The translations under genes were made by a program, and so were the position numbers. 64,000 nucleotides of DNA from Calliopsis andreniformis (Eukaryota; Arthropoda; Insecta; Hymenoptera; Andrenidae). The notes under the pieces are model-generated. The model had not been told where the DNA came from. It searched no databases and was given only the letters and a program-made list of their open reading frames with translations. The stretch is from positions 27,564,001 to 27,628,000 of the forward strand of contig NC_135064.1 of assembly GCF_051401765.1 (NCBI RefSeq), read 5' to 3'. This document shows, in pieces, positions 11,863 through 23,268 of the stretch; position 1 is the first letter of the stretch, and every line of letters begins with the position of its first letter.

Positions 11863-14800
11863 TGGAATTTTAATTTTCAAGGACTCAATTGAGTGATGTC
11901 ACTCAGCTTGTAAATCAAAATGCCAAACTACATTCGCGCCGTTATAAGCAATTTATTAATTCATAACGTGTCAAGTGAATTACCCCAAGACCACGAAACA
12001 TTGGATGAAGATGTCCTGACCCACATGCGGACATGTCAATCTTCACCCTCTACAAGTGCACGTTCCGACTCTAACGCGATTATAAGTCTCGCGTCGTTAC
12101 ATCTATCCAATATCGACATCGCCTTGAAGAACCTGTTACAGTTTACAAGCGTGCCCGCATAATCTCGACGCAGAGGCTGCGTTTACGTCATTTACAGAGT
12201 TAAGCGCGTCCGGTTGCTCACGATCCTATCTATCCTCCTAACTTTAACCGTTACGTCCACGTAAACCCGTATCGCGTCAGTAATAAACCGTGGATATCGA
12301 ATGCCTGAGAGCCTTTAACACAGGCTGACCGAATCCTGACTTCGCCCTAGTAAGATTCTGCGTGCGATAAGATCCATTGGATCTCTCCAGCGGCTTTGGC
12401 GAATGTTCGAGGCTTCAGAGCTATCATTGTAACAGGATCTATAGCATTATCGACGAAGATGCTGTTTTTGAGTAGGTACACGATATTTGAACACATGGAT
12501 TTTCGATTAACTTTCTAGGAATGTGAGTTATTTGATAGTATTGTAAGTCTGCTAGTGGTATGAGAAATTTTGGTAGAAATTTGGTAGAAATAGAAATGTA
12601 GATTCAAAATCCTTAATATTGAATTTCAAGTTAAGAGTTTTACTTGATATTGCATTAGATTGAATCTAAAGAAATTCTATATCAAAATAAGTTATTTAAT
12701 AATATCAAATGTGAGAGTGTGACTGCCTTCCACACGGCGTTCTAAATAATGCCACTGAGACATGTGTAGCGGATTTCAAATCCTCAGCGCTTAAGATTAC
12801 ATCTGAAATAGAAAATTCCAGCTCCTCTGACAGACTCTGAAGTGTCCTAGAAATTTACCTGTTCAGATTAAAGGATCAGGCATCCCACTTTACAGCACTG
12901 CCGGACAAAAGCACAGGCTTTTAAGCAAAGAAATGCAGGCGTCTCTCACATATCAAATTCACCCTCAAACAGAAGCCCCTGACCCGCAACATATTACTGC
13001 TCAAAAGAAGTGTTTTGATATTTTCATAACACAGCGTTGTGTACCGCTATTTAGGATCCCAGTTTCTGGTAGGACGCGGAACGAGTCGTTGAAAGTAGTA
13101 ATTCCTTCTGTAAACGTCCCGCGACACACAGAGGCGAGCTAATGAAAGCCAGGGAGGCGTGGAAAAAGGACAAAGCCGAGGGACAGGAAAAAGCTGTCGG
13201 CGAGTTTGTGGACATCGAAATAATTCCAGGGCTGGAATCACTGGACGGAGCGTCAGCTGGCGGCGCGAGCGCGCGCGCACAGTGACGTATCGCAGGCTGC
13301 TCGCTCTGTCACTGGCCAGTTTTTCCATTTGCGTCTCGAGACGGCGAAACAAGCCGGAATAACCGGCGCTGTTTGTAGACGTTTATGAAGGAACAATAAG
13401 AGAGGGAGCGCCTGACGAAAAGAGGCGGGGAATCGAAGCGAAAGAAAGTGGACGAGGAAAAGCACGAGGACCCGCTGTGACTGTTCCACCTTATAAATCT
13501 TTTGTATATTAAAAGTAATTGCTTTGAGGCACTCTACGTCGCCCAGTTAAGTTGCGCCGAGCGCGGCTTGTATGGCAAAGGCTTTTCACGGAAGACACAC
13601 TTTTCGTGACCGGTACATTCGCCAAGTTGGACTAAATTGCAACGTGGGAGCGTCAGTGTACAAAAGAGATGGCTGCTGGTTGCTGCAATTATTTTTCAAA
13701 TGTCAGACAAGTCATTTGGAGAGCAGGGTTCATCTAGAAGCAGGAATCAAATCCTATTAGTTGACCTCTAAGGTCTAAAGATTTATCATCTACTTAATAT
13801 CTCGTCAATGTAGCATCTCGATAGATTCTTAATAAAGGTTCCAATTTGTGCAACACGAAGTTGCGGAAATCAGCTTGTTACGATTCATAGAATCTTCCAG
13901 TCCAGAAATCTGTACAAGCGATATTCAAAGTCTGATATCTCGTTGGCAAAATTTCAGCTGCGCACTTTATTCCAAGAAACTACTTTACCGAGAAGATGCG
14001 TTTCTTTTATTCTATTCTAAACAATCGACAATTCGAGTATTACAACACAGTCTACTATCTTCAAACTGTTCCGATTTACTATCAGACATACTCCATGAAT
14101 CTTCTACAAATTTAGTACCTAAATCCATGAGCAATTTTTCAGATAGAGTTCAGTGAAATAAATCGGATAAGACACATTTGCCTCCATAAAACAAGCAGCT
14201 GATTGCAAGAAGATGAACGGGCGGTGTCTGGACGTTTATCGGAAGCGTAGGTTAACATTTCAACCGTCTCCGGTTTTATAGGATGTAATTTCGAATGGCC
14301 TCTATCGGTGCTATAGCCGGCAGGAACGTTAAATCCGGGACATCCCCTTATTACACGGCAGGGTACGTTGTTTTATTAGACGCTCATCGCGCCGAGGGTA
14401 CCGTTAATTTAACCATGGCGGTTTTAATTTGTCGGGGAAGGCTTCTCTCCCTTCCGCGGCGTGAGTCATAAGTCGTGAACCGTGGATAATAGAATCCGAA
14501 ACGAACCCGTTAAAACGCCTATGAACCGTTCCCCGCGGCCGTTTAGTCGGTGCTGATGAAAAAATTTCATTTTCAAATGTCTGCTAACCCCTTCGCCGCC
14601 TCAATAGGATCACCGTGACGGTATGAGACACCATATGGGTCCCCCATAATCCGTGTAAACGATCCACCTTCACGGGAATTTTCAACTAATTATTAGGCGA
14701 AAGTCGGTTCAATTTAGATAATCGCGTTTCAGACGGAATTAAACCATATTATGCAGATTTCGAGATTCAAGAGGAAAGAAATTATACTTCTGACACTTTT

Positions 14801-16179
14801 GTGTATTTCAATTCCCTGAGTAGGTATCAAATAGGCGTTGAATTTATAAATAATTGCTGTAAAAACTAGTCTGCGGGTTCGCCAGAGAGACTACACCTTG
14901 TTTGTTTAGTGCATAAACAAACAAATATTTATTCGCCGTGTTTGATTTTCTCGTCAAACATTTCAGTTCGATCAATGTATTTGGAGGCAATCAATGGAAG
15001 TGGATAGATATTCCTTGAATTCAGAACTACTAATTGCATTAAAATTATACAGACTCTAAAGGAACTGAAACTGTTAAAACTAAAAATGTACGTCGATCAA
15101 TGATCAATAAGTGTGAGTTAAAGTTCACAGTAGTTACACCATCTCAGATTTCCTCGATTTATCGTGGCCCAAAGTGACCAGCGTTTCGAGTGGAGGAAAG
15201 AGTCCACGTGGACGAGGTTTTCATAGTTGGCGTAATTTCTCGTATCCTTTTCAGCAGCGTAATGAAAAAGAAAGTAACCGAGGGCATCGTGTCCCCTAAC
15301 GGACACGTTGTCACTCCCGTTACGTTTCCAGGAGGAATGGCCGTCGTTACGTGGAAGGACGATAGGGCGAGAGCAGGAAGGCCAGAAGCCCTTCGTGATT
15401 TCCTATTAGCACAGATATTGCTTCACCAAGAACGAAAGTAATAATTTATCCGGGCACGGGCTCGTAGGGTTGCCGCCACTCTCTCTTTCTCTAGCTTTCC
15501 CTTTTCACTCTCTCTAACCCTCTCCATGCCTGTCGCCCCCATTCGTGCTCATCCCTTCACCCCTGCCTCTGCCGCCGATTCGCTGATCCGGTTGAAAACT
15601 GAGGAATAATGTTTCGACGAGACTGAGTACAATGTGATGTACGAATTAATTAGATTTCGTGTTATATGGTCTTGATAGAAACTTGTAACGAAGTAACAAG
15701 TTGATACAAGCTAATTGGAGTAAAGGGCTTGTAGCGGTGTATCGCTGGTAACTTGTTGTTGCTACTTCCCTTAGGCTCTTTATCTAACTCAAGAGTAATG
15801 TAAAATGTTTCATTCACGAAGCGGATTCTAGCTACGAAATTTTGAAGAACTTTTAAAAAGTTTTTATTACACTATTCTGATTGAATTCGTGTGTTGTCAC
15901 TCATTATAATGTTCGAAGGTATAACATAGTAGTAGAGTGTCCCGGATCTCTTAATTCGTCGATGAGACATCTAAAGGCGCCACCAACGTCGGCCCCACTA
16001 CTTTTACGACTTCGCAGTTCCCCGTTAATAATAAGCCAAAGAAATTTTCCAAGAAGTCCCAGCGTCCCCGGGTCTTCTCTCCTCGTCGAGTCTAGAATGA
16101 ACGCAGGGTCGTCACTTCTCTCCCATTCTCTATTTCTCCTTCCCTCTCGTCTCTTCGCGACCCCACGCAACTTCTGTCC
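11863..16179. other. No gene recognised
   Basis: Nothing coding can be supported. A short direct repeat TTGGTAGAAA occurs twice near 12,570-12,590. A pyrimidine-rich stretch lies at about 15,475-15,580. At 14,415 an ATG in a strong start context (ACCATGG) leads 15 codons to a GTGAGT donor at 14,461 in phase 1, with a peptide that begins like a weak signal sequence (MAVLICRGRLLSLPR). Such a short frame can easily be chance, so it is not called as a gene. Confidence 0.5.
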
Positions 16180-16900
16180 CCCTTGACTCGTATGTATCTT
16201 TTCTCCCCCCTGTTTCCCTCTCCGTCTCGCTCAAATGGGAGCTTGCGAACCGCCCCCGAGCTTAACCCACCGCCACGCGTCCGCCCGGTTCATTGTAGCG
16301 CGAAAATAAGTGAGTGTATGATGCACGGGCGAGGGGAAATTATACGGGCTGTAAGTGGAAAAGGAAAGGGGGTTGCCACGGACGGCCACGGGGTTGACTG
16401 CCTCGCCGCGAGAGAGACGCGAATTCGCTATTTCTCGAAGCTCTTTTGAGAACGGCCGCCGCGCCTAACTCCCCCGCTCTCCTCTCCCCTTTCCAGGTTT
16501 CTTTCTCTCTCGTAATTCCGCTCCTTCGCACCAGCCGTCCGCGCGCCTTCTTTTTCTCGATCTCGTCACGAGTTCCTCTCGCTATCGTCCCCCGACTCTC
16601 GTCGCGCGCTGGAAAAGGTCGGGGGCGGAGGGGCGAAGAAACGAGCGAGCTGACGAACGAACGGACGAACGGAGTTAATCCTTGGCGCGCGAAAAGCAAA
16701 AGGCGGACCGACGGCTCTTGAGTTTCACGGAGCTTTGGCGATTACGAGCAGCGAAAAGGGAGATCGTCCAGGGGGGAGCCTTTTGCAACCGACTGTTAAA
16801 TATCCGACGGAGTTGGAACAGCGGAATAACTTTCGCGTGGTTGCGCAAAAGTGACGCGCGTCGCATGTGCACTCGCTCGCTGTTTAGACTTCTGTTCGAC
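16180..16900. promoter_or_regulatory. CpG-rich patch, possible regulatory region
   Basis: This 0.7-kb stretch is markedly richer in GC and CpG than the DNA on either side and contains several long overlapping frames on both strands, as GC-rich DNA does by chance. A strong minus-strand acceptor-like sequence lies at about 16,349, but no matching exon with a convincing frame follows. It could be a promoter or enhancer, or only local base composition. No TATA box or initiator could be placed. Confidence 0.25.
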
Positions 16901-18378
16901 CAGGCAAATATGCACAGATCTGCCCACAGGGACGCTAATTAGGGGACGCTTCTTGTGCTCGAGAATCTGCCCAAAAAGGAAAATATGAGAGTAGTAAAAA
17001 ATAATGATTTTTTTGTGGTCGTTGAAATCTCGAGAGCTTCAGAGTTTTATTTTGGGAATCTACAAACTCAGAAATTTGGGAAACTATAAGTATATCTGGA
17101 AATTCATCAATTCAAGAAAGCAGTGGATCGAAAATCTACACTGGATCCAAAAGTCTGTGGACGAAGAGTAATTATGGGCCCCAATTTGATAACCTCTAAG
17201 CGAGACGGCTCCAACCGAATACCTATCATAGGAACCCTAAGCGTATCGAAATACCTTGAAATATTTCAGAAAAATTAACACAAATTCCTGTTGAAAAACT
17301 GAACAGGAAGCGTCATATGTATCTTGGAAAGGAAGTAGTCTACTAAAGAAACGCCTCTACAGTTTCAACCCTTCCTCGTAAGCATTTGCAAAATCCTCGA
17401 AGACTCAGTGTCTGCGACACCGAGGGAAGTTCGCAATGAAACCTGCGAGGAGGCGAGAAGCGCGTAATTATCGTATCGTCGGCGTCGCGACAGTAGGTGC
17501 TCGAGTTCGCTGACGTCTTCTCGAACAGTTTAATAGAGTAACGATTAACGTCTGAAGGATATGTAAGAAAGTAAACTCTCGAGAGTGAATCGGAACGGGC
17601 GAGCCGAAGTTCCGGGCGTCTCTTGGTACTGCGAAGACATTATACTTTCGACGGGAGATAGACGACCCCCAACCCTGCGCTAGCGTTTCCCATTTTCTCG
17701 AAAACAGCGCGCGAGACGGAAACGAAGCTGGAATTAATTAACGTCTTCTTCGACGCGGAATCGAAGACGCAGCACCTCGAGCGTTTGCCAAAGGACGAAG
17801 GTGATGCGGAAAGTTGCTCGAACTCTCGGAGAGATTCGTGCGTGACAAACAGCGATTTCAAGTGTTTCCTGGAATAACAAGTCGTCTATGGGGCGGCTGA
17901 CAGCGGGGTAGACATGGGGAGACGATGGTTGCCGCGGTAATTATTATTATTCAGTTTGTCAAACGGTCGGCTGGCAGACGTCGTCGTTTCGTGCCTTCTC
18001 GTGCACGCGTCCATGGATCTCCCGACGGCTGACTGCGCGAACCAAGATGTAAATCCCATTAGCGAACTTGATGCGACTTCCTGGCCTGAGTGTCTCCGTG
18101 TCGCTACCTCTATTGCGAGTAGAACGTCGACAACTACCGACCCGACGACGCCAATAGGGCTGACGTGATACGTGTATGCATGGACTAACAACGGATTGCG
18201 AGACTCGCTGCTGGCACATTTACTGCTATTAGATGTAGGGGAATAAATTATTCTGACCATGCAAGTGAAGATTGGTCAATTTTGCTTCACTTGCGATTTA
18301 ACGATTCTTTATTCGAAATTGATTTGAGTCTCCTTCCTTAGTAATACGGTTATACAATAGAGTGAGAAACATATTTTT
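16901..18378. other. No gene recognised
   Basis: The segment starts AT-rich and becomes GC-moderate after about 17,400. A 124-codon ATG-led frame on the minus strand (18,260-17,886) has ordinary amino-acid use and a hydrophobic run near residues 35-55, but no homology that I recognise, and it is within chance length. It is recorded under rejected items. Confidence 0.5.
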
Positions 18379-18472
18379 GCGTCTGACTCGCAATCGTTTA
18401 TTCTACTGCTGCTGTTGCACCTGAGTTGATTAGCAACCGCTGTCAGTAGAATAAGTTTTTAAGTCGGACAGA
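18379..18472 (+). repeat. Foldback element, copy A
   Basis: The left arm begins GTCTGACT and contains TTATTCTACTG (18,389-18,399 area); the right arm contains CAGTAGAATAA and ends near GTCGGACAG. The arms pair imperfectly over about 28 bases around a loop that itself carries GTTGC and GCAAC as a small inner stem. The sequence is homologous to copy B 880 bp away in the arms, the loop and the downstream flank (both share TATCTTCTG followed by AACTAA). This is most like a miniature inverted-repeat or foldback element; a hairpin RNA gene is the alternative. Confidence 0.65.
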
Positions 18473-19260
18473 CCTAGACGTATCTTCTGAAACTAATAAG
18501 TAATTCAGTAGTACCTCGCAACATTTTCCAATTATCTAGAGAAACTATTTCCTCCACCATCCATACTACGATTTCTAAAATTACTAAACCGAAGTAAGTC
18601 ACTAGATTGTCTAAAGCCGCAGGAGATAGAAGGCAGCGTCTCCCGTTACGTGTGCTGCCGTAAAGCGAGCAAACTCCCCATATGTTCTATGTACGGGAAG
18701 AAGGATTTGCATGTCGATACCTCGGCGCGAGAACAAATCCATACACATGAAGGAAGAAGAGGTCCTTAAATTTGTAATCACGGTGCACGGCGGAGTTGGC
18801 AGAGTCAGACTAGTCGCGAAGTCGAGACCGTGAACGCTGGCTTCCGCGTCTTTTGCCAGCGCAGAGGGCAAACATCCACCAACGCGATGTCGAATGTCCC
18901 GTATTTGCGGAGATACTCGGGCTTCCGGATTAATTTGCAAATTTAAATGCACGCGCACGCCCTCCACGCCACTGGATACAATTACCACTGTAACTTATCG
19001 TCGCCGTACGCGCCCCGAAATACGCTCCAGGACACTTCCTGCTGTGGAGAGAGCGTTTCATTTCAACAATCATGGCATCTTTAATGTTTAAGAACACCCT
19101 GTGATTTATTGATGATGTGGATTGGGGCCAGAAATTCGTTTCGACTAAGCGATGGTCTGGTTTCGGAAGGAATAGGTTAAAGTCTTTCTGAGGCTCAAGT
19201 ATGTTTTAATCTTGTTCTCCAATTAACTACTGTTACTTAGCATATCAAGTATACTTATGC

Positions 19261-19351
19261 GTCTGATACGAAAATAATTACTCTACTCTCGCTGTTGCAC
19301 TTAATCTCATTAGCATACGCCGCCAGTAGAATAAGTTCTGAAGTCAGACAC
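19261..19351 (+). repeat. Foldback element, copy B
   Basis: The left arm starts GTCTGATACG and reaches CTCTACTCTCG; the right arm reads CGCCAGTAGAATAAG followed by TTCTGAAGTCAGACAC. The right arm appears to be the least decayed of the four copies. The loop shares GCTGTTGCAC and ATTAGCA with copy A. It lies in the same orientation as copy A, and 3' similarity continues for roughly 70 bases past the hairpin. No open reading frame is associated with it. Confidence 0.65.
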
Positions 19352-20808
19352 ATTTTAAACGTATCTTCTGCAACTAACAACTCCAAAACGAAGTCTCAAA
19401 TGTAATTTTCCAATCACCAGGATGGAATATCCACTGTATCCAAGTACTTTCGAAGCTAGATAAAATACTAAAAAATACTAAAATAGTTTTCTGAACCAAT
19501 CCAAATAAATGAATAATATAGAAATGTCCCTACAGAAGGCCAATACTAAACCCATTCTGTATCCGTATGACAGGCAAATCTCCATTTCCTGTAACGCTTC
19601 AAGATCCAAATGTGTCCCACAGTAAGGGTTTGCATCAAGTTTCCGTCAACAGGGAAACAGATAGCTCGCTGTACTCTCTGTCTGAGCGACTCCGCGGCTG
19701 CGTTCGCCTGGGAAGAAAATCGAGGCATGGTGCACGCGAATCGGCGGATAATGCTCAGTGCGCAAATTCTTTGGTAAATATTTGCGCGATGAGAGCAGCG
19801 ACGGGGAACGGAGCGCACTAAACGCGCGGCGGAACACCGAGACGGGGGTAAACAACGCCGTCTCCGCGGCGAATTTCAATGTTACGTCTCCGTACGTACC
19901 GAAATTTTATCGGGCCATCAGCGAGTCTGGCGGATAGCCCAGCTCGCGGGAACACGCGCTCGCCCCGAAGATTACCACGGCGCGTGTAACGCAAGCGCAG
20001 CCTGCTACGGGCTCCGTCGGCGAAATTTCTTCGGCGCGCCGTTACGTAAATATTCATTAGATGGGAAAACTAGCGTCGAGTCGACGACGCCGACGCTGCG
20101 GGGCTCCCTTGGGGCAGAAGAATCCCTCTCTCGACCGAAGTCCTGCGAACGGAGGAACAGTGGAAGAGAGGACTTCGATGTCGCGTTTCAAAGGAGCTGG
20201 CGAAATAATCTCCTATGCATAGCTTCGTGGCCCTCTTTCGAACTAGTCGCTGTTAAATTCGGACGTCAGGGATGTTCTTCAGAGACGTACGAAACACGGT
20301 GAAGATCAAGGTGCGTCTGAATGTTGAACTTCTTTGTACGTGTCGCATGTCAGAAATCGAAGAGATGAAGTTCTTAAAAAGAGTGATTTAAATATTTATA
20401 TTTATACATGAAACTCAGTACCCACTTAATTATTGCGTTAGACCCATATTAAATTATAAATGATTTGATAATAGAAAAGATTACCTTTCATTTGCTATTT
20501 ACTCTCTACCCGCAGAAGCTACATTAAATCCTCCGTCTACACTTGAAATTTCTTCCAATTCGAATCATAGGTATATCTCGTACGAAGCTCCCAGTCGAAC
20601 CTCAAATCCCAATACGTTAAAAAACCACATTCCCAATTTCAGGCCTTTAACTTCGCTTCCCCCAGAAGGGATGGTCGAACGAGTGGCGCGATAGTTGCTC
20701 GCCATGCCCTTTTCTTCGACTCCCCGCGGCCTCCCCTTCACCTCAGGCTTTCTGATTAGTCTATGCATTCTTGAAATCGCGTCGGCACGATCTCGCGAGC
20801 ATGAAAGT
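19352..20808. other. No gene recognised; CpG-rich centre
   Basis: A CpG-rich centre (about 19,790-20,170) is flanked by AT-rich DNA. Several short frames overlap on both strands in the GC-rich part, with none convincing. If the candidate terminal exon at 20,924-20,809 is real, its 3' untranslated region would lie here, but I see no AATAAA on the minus strand within the first 500 bases. Confidence 0.5.
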
Positions 20809-20924
20809 TTAATCGTAGCCCGCGTCGCCCCAAAAGTAACCCGAAGCGGTTCCTTTTTCCGGTTCGCGAAACTTGGCCGAGTACGACCGCGATTCGAGGA
20901 TTAAATTACCCCTTTCTAGGCGAG
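20809..20924 (-). CDS. Candidate terminal coding exon, unidentified protein
   Basis: The minus strand has a strong acceptor (an almost pure pyrimidine run, then CCCCCTCCAG) just before 20,924. Entering in phase 1 gives 37 codons and a stop at 20,809. The peptide begins RLERGNLILE and ends GTASGYFWGDAGYD, with ordinary composition and no family I recognise. The entry phase matches the exit phase of the other minus-strand candidate exons upstream, so it could be their C-terminal exon. Against it, the frame is short, no poly(A) signal follows closely, and pyrimidine runs are common here. Confidence 0.3.
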
Positions 20925-22689
20925 CTGGAGGGGGAAGGGCTGGGTTGTTTCGCTTGTCGTAAACGAAAACGAATGTTAAGAACGGCTTGTGCAAACTTGA
21001 GAGAGAGAGAGATAAGGATTATAACGTCTGAGCCGGTGTCGGTGCGCGAGCCGAGACGCAGATTTCTGGGAGCCGCGCGAGAGAAGACGAGGATTATGCG
21101 TTGAAGCATCTATTATGGATATTTTTAAAAGGGCTGCGTGAACTTTCAGATCATGCGCACTGACGGAGGGGAAGGGAATAAAAAAGTTTATGCGGACACG
21201 ATTCCGAAGGTGCTTCCGTTTCGTTTTATCGCCGGGCTTTGTTGAATAAGTGATGACCGATGGATGGAGAGTGAGACGAGGGTTCCATTGCGCGATCCTT
21301 GCCCTCGACCAACTACTGGGGATCTTTGCATGCGGATATAAAATCGAGAGTAGTCTAGACCTCCCTCGACTTCGGTAAATAATCCAGAGGAGTTTTCGTT
21401 GGCTCACAGTAAAAGGGTCAAAGTGTGGTCGAAATGGAATATACGCGAGGATAATGGAGCCGTAATTCCTCCCCGCTGACTACAGTATACTATATTTCCG
21501 CGGAAATTTTGACTCTGAGCTTTTCGAGATGGGACCTTCCAACCTCGGGTGGTTGCCTGTGGTTGACTTTGATGTTAATCAGACTTTATAGGAATTAGAG
21601 TGTGGTTGAGCAACTTTTCGGCGAGATTTTTGCTAGCTAAGTTAGCTCATAAGCTGTTAAATTTTCAGAGGATCTCTGTTTGATAATTCCTCTGTAGGAA
21701 AATAAACGATGTAAGCCCCCTGATGCATGAGAACCTCTTCCCTCGCATTCTAACTTATAGCATCACCAATAGCAGAGCTCAAAAAAAAAGGCTAAAATTC
21801 GACGACTAGTCTGACCAAGGACCGACCTATTCTACTCACAGAAATTTAGCCACCGATTATCTCCAGTATCGGAATTCGCGGTAAAAAGGACAAAAGGAAA
21901 TAGAATAACGAGCAATAACGATAGGTCGCGTTCCAGGAATGCTCAGAGTTAGCCAGATTCTGTACGCCAACTATAGGTAACCATACAAATACTCTCATCA
22001 GGCCAGACGCGGAAGCATCCCGCGCTGCGGATCCTTTCCTTCTTCAATTATCTCACGAACCATCGATGCCCCAAACGTTTCCACTAATTATATCCCCGTT
22101 CTGTCCAGCCAATAGTTCCTCGAATGGTCTACAGAGGAGTCCCCCAGAATGTGGATATCGTCTGGGGGGAGGCTCCGCCACCGGAAATAATATGACGAGA
22201 CAGAACGGATGGGGGAGGACCAGCAGCCGTGGGGTGGAACGGAAAAGGTCAGGACGCGGGTGAACGCGCCTGGGGACAATTTGCCGAGAGAATTTCAAGA
22301 ACGCAACACCTTGATCGGCGCGAAATGAAATAAGCCAACGAATATTAATTCGGCTACGCCCAAGGGGACCAGCAGACGCGGCCGTTCGATACAGATTATC
22401 TGACCTCCCTTTCGATAGGGTGCCTCCCGCGATTCCTGCGTTGCCAAGGAAAACGCAGCGGAGTTGATACATCTCTCCGAGATACATAGGCCGAGATATC
22501 TTGTCAGGACTCTTTCAGGAGCTTGGAACTGTTACCTTCAATATTTCAGATATAGTTTGATATAAGTGTACTATATTACTGACATACTTGAAGCAGGTAA
22601 CAAGGAAGGTGAATAAATTAGTTTCATAATTGGTGCTGCTACTGTTCCATTAACGTGATACAATTTTGTTAAATTAGGTGCGTCACCCT

Positions 22690-22742
22690 AATTTTCCTAG
22701 CGATAGAGCAATTGAGGAACCTCAATTTTCCTAGCAATAGAG
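22690..22742. repeat. Two-unit tandem repeat with palindromic centre
   Basis: AATTTTCCTAGCGATAGAG at 22,690 recurs with one change at 22,724, a period of 34 bases. Between them is a perfect inverted repeat, AATTGAGG and CCTCAATT with a two-base spacer (22,710-22,727). The duplication and palindrome overlap, so the second unit may have arisen by slippage at the palindrome. Confidence 0.6.
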
Positions 22743-23237
22743 GAAGTAGATTGTCCCACGTTTTGTGTATAAGCTGGAGAAATGTTATTGCAAGATGTGT
22801 TAATCTTAGCACAGATTTTTCGAAGCAATGTGTGTGCGCAAACATTCGCACGGAACATACACAGGAGCGCAAGCTTGCCCATGTACGCAAACTTGAACAG
22901 CGCGCGTTGCGCATTTATAACGCGATGCTGAGGTCACGCCATCGCCTCCGAGATTCTGCTAGCTCTCGCATGCAACTTACGATCGTTACTAACGGAACAT
23001 TATGTAAGCCGCGATAAGCGCATAATAGTTCATTCTAATCGTTATTTAAAACGACCCTTTCTATCGTACTTGTTAACTCCTCTGTAATCTCCCCAGTACA
23101 TTGCTAATTGTATTAGGTCGGCATCGCTCGAAGTCGAACTTCATGGATTTACTTCCATGGGCAATAGTGGTGTTTTTTGCATGATCTTGCTTTTTCAGAA
23201 TTTTATATTCTTTTATTTCCAGAAAATTTGAAGTCGT

Positions 23238-23268
23238 GAATACAAAGATAGTAAATGAATACAAAGAT
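23238..23268 (+). repeat. Short direct repeat GAATACAAAGAT
   Basis: A 12-base word occurs twice, starting at 23,238 and 23,257. The second copy overlaps the start of the 122-codon frame at 23,255. It is probably a small local duplication. Confidence 0.6.

Noticed and set aside
13848..14156. 102-codon plus-strand frame
   Set aside because: It starts with GTG, not ATG, and has no splice support.
14415..14460. Possible signal-peptide start exon MAVLICRGRLLSLPR with GTGAGT donor
   Set aside because: The start context and donor are good, but 15 codons are too few to distinguish from chance and no downstream exon in phase 1 was found on the plus strand.
17886..18260. 124-codon ATG-led minus-strand frame with a hydrophobic run
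   Set aside because: Residue use looks natural, but length is within chance and there is no splice, homology or promoter support.
18611..18988. 125-codon minus-strand frame
   Set aside because: There is no ATG at its start, only a weak acceptor upstream, and its length is expected by chance.
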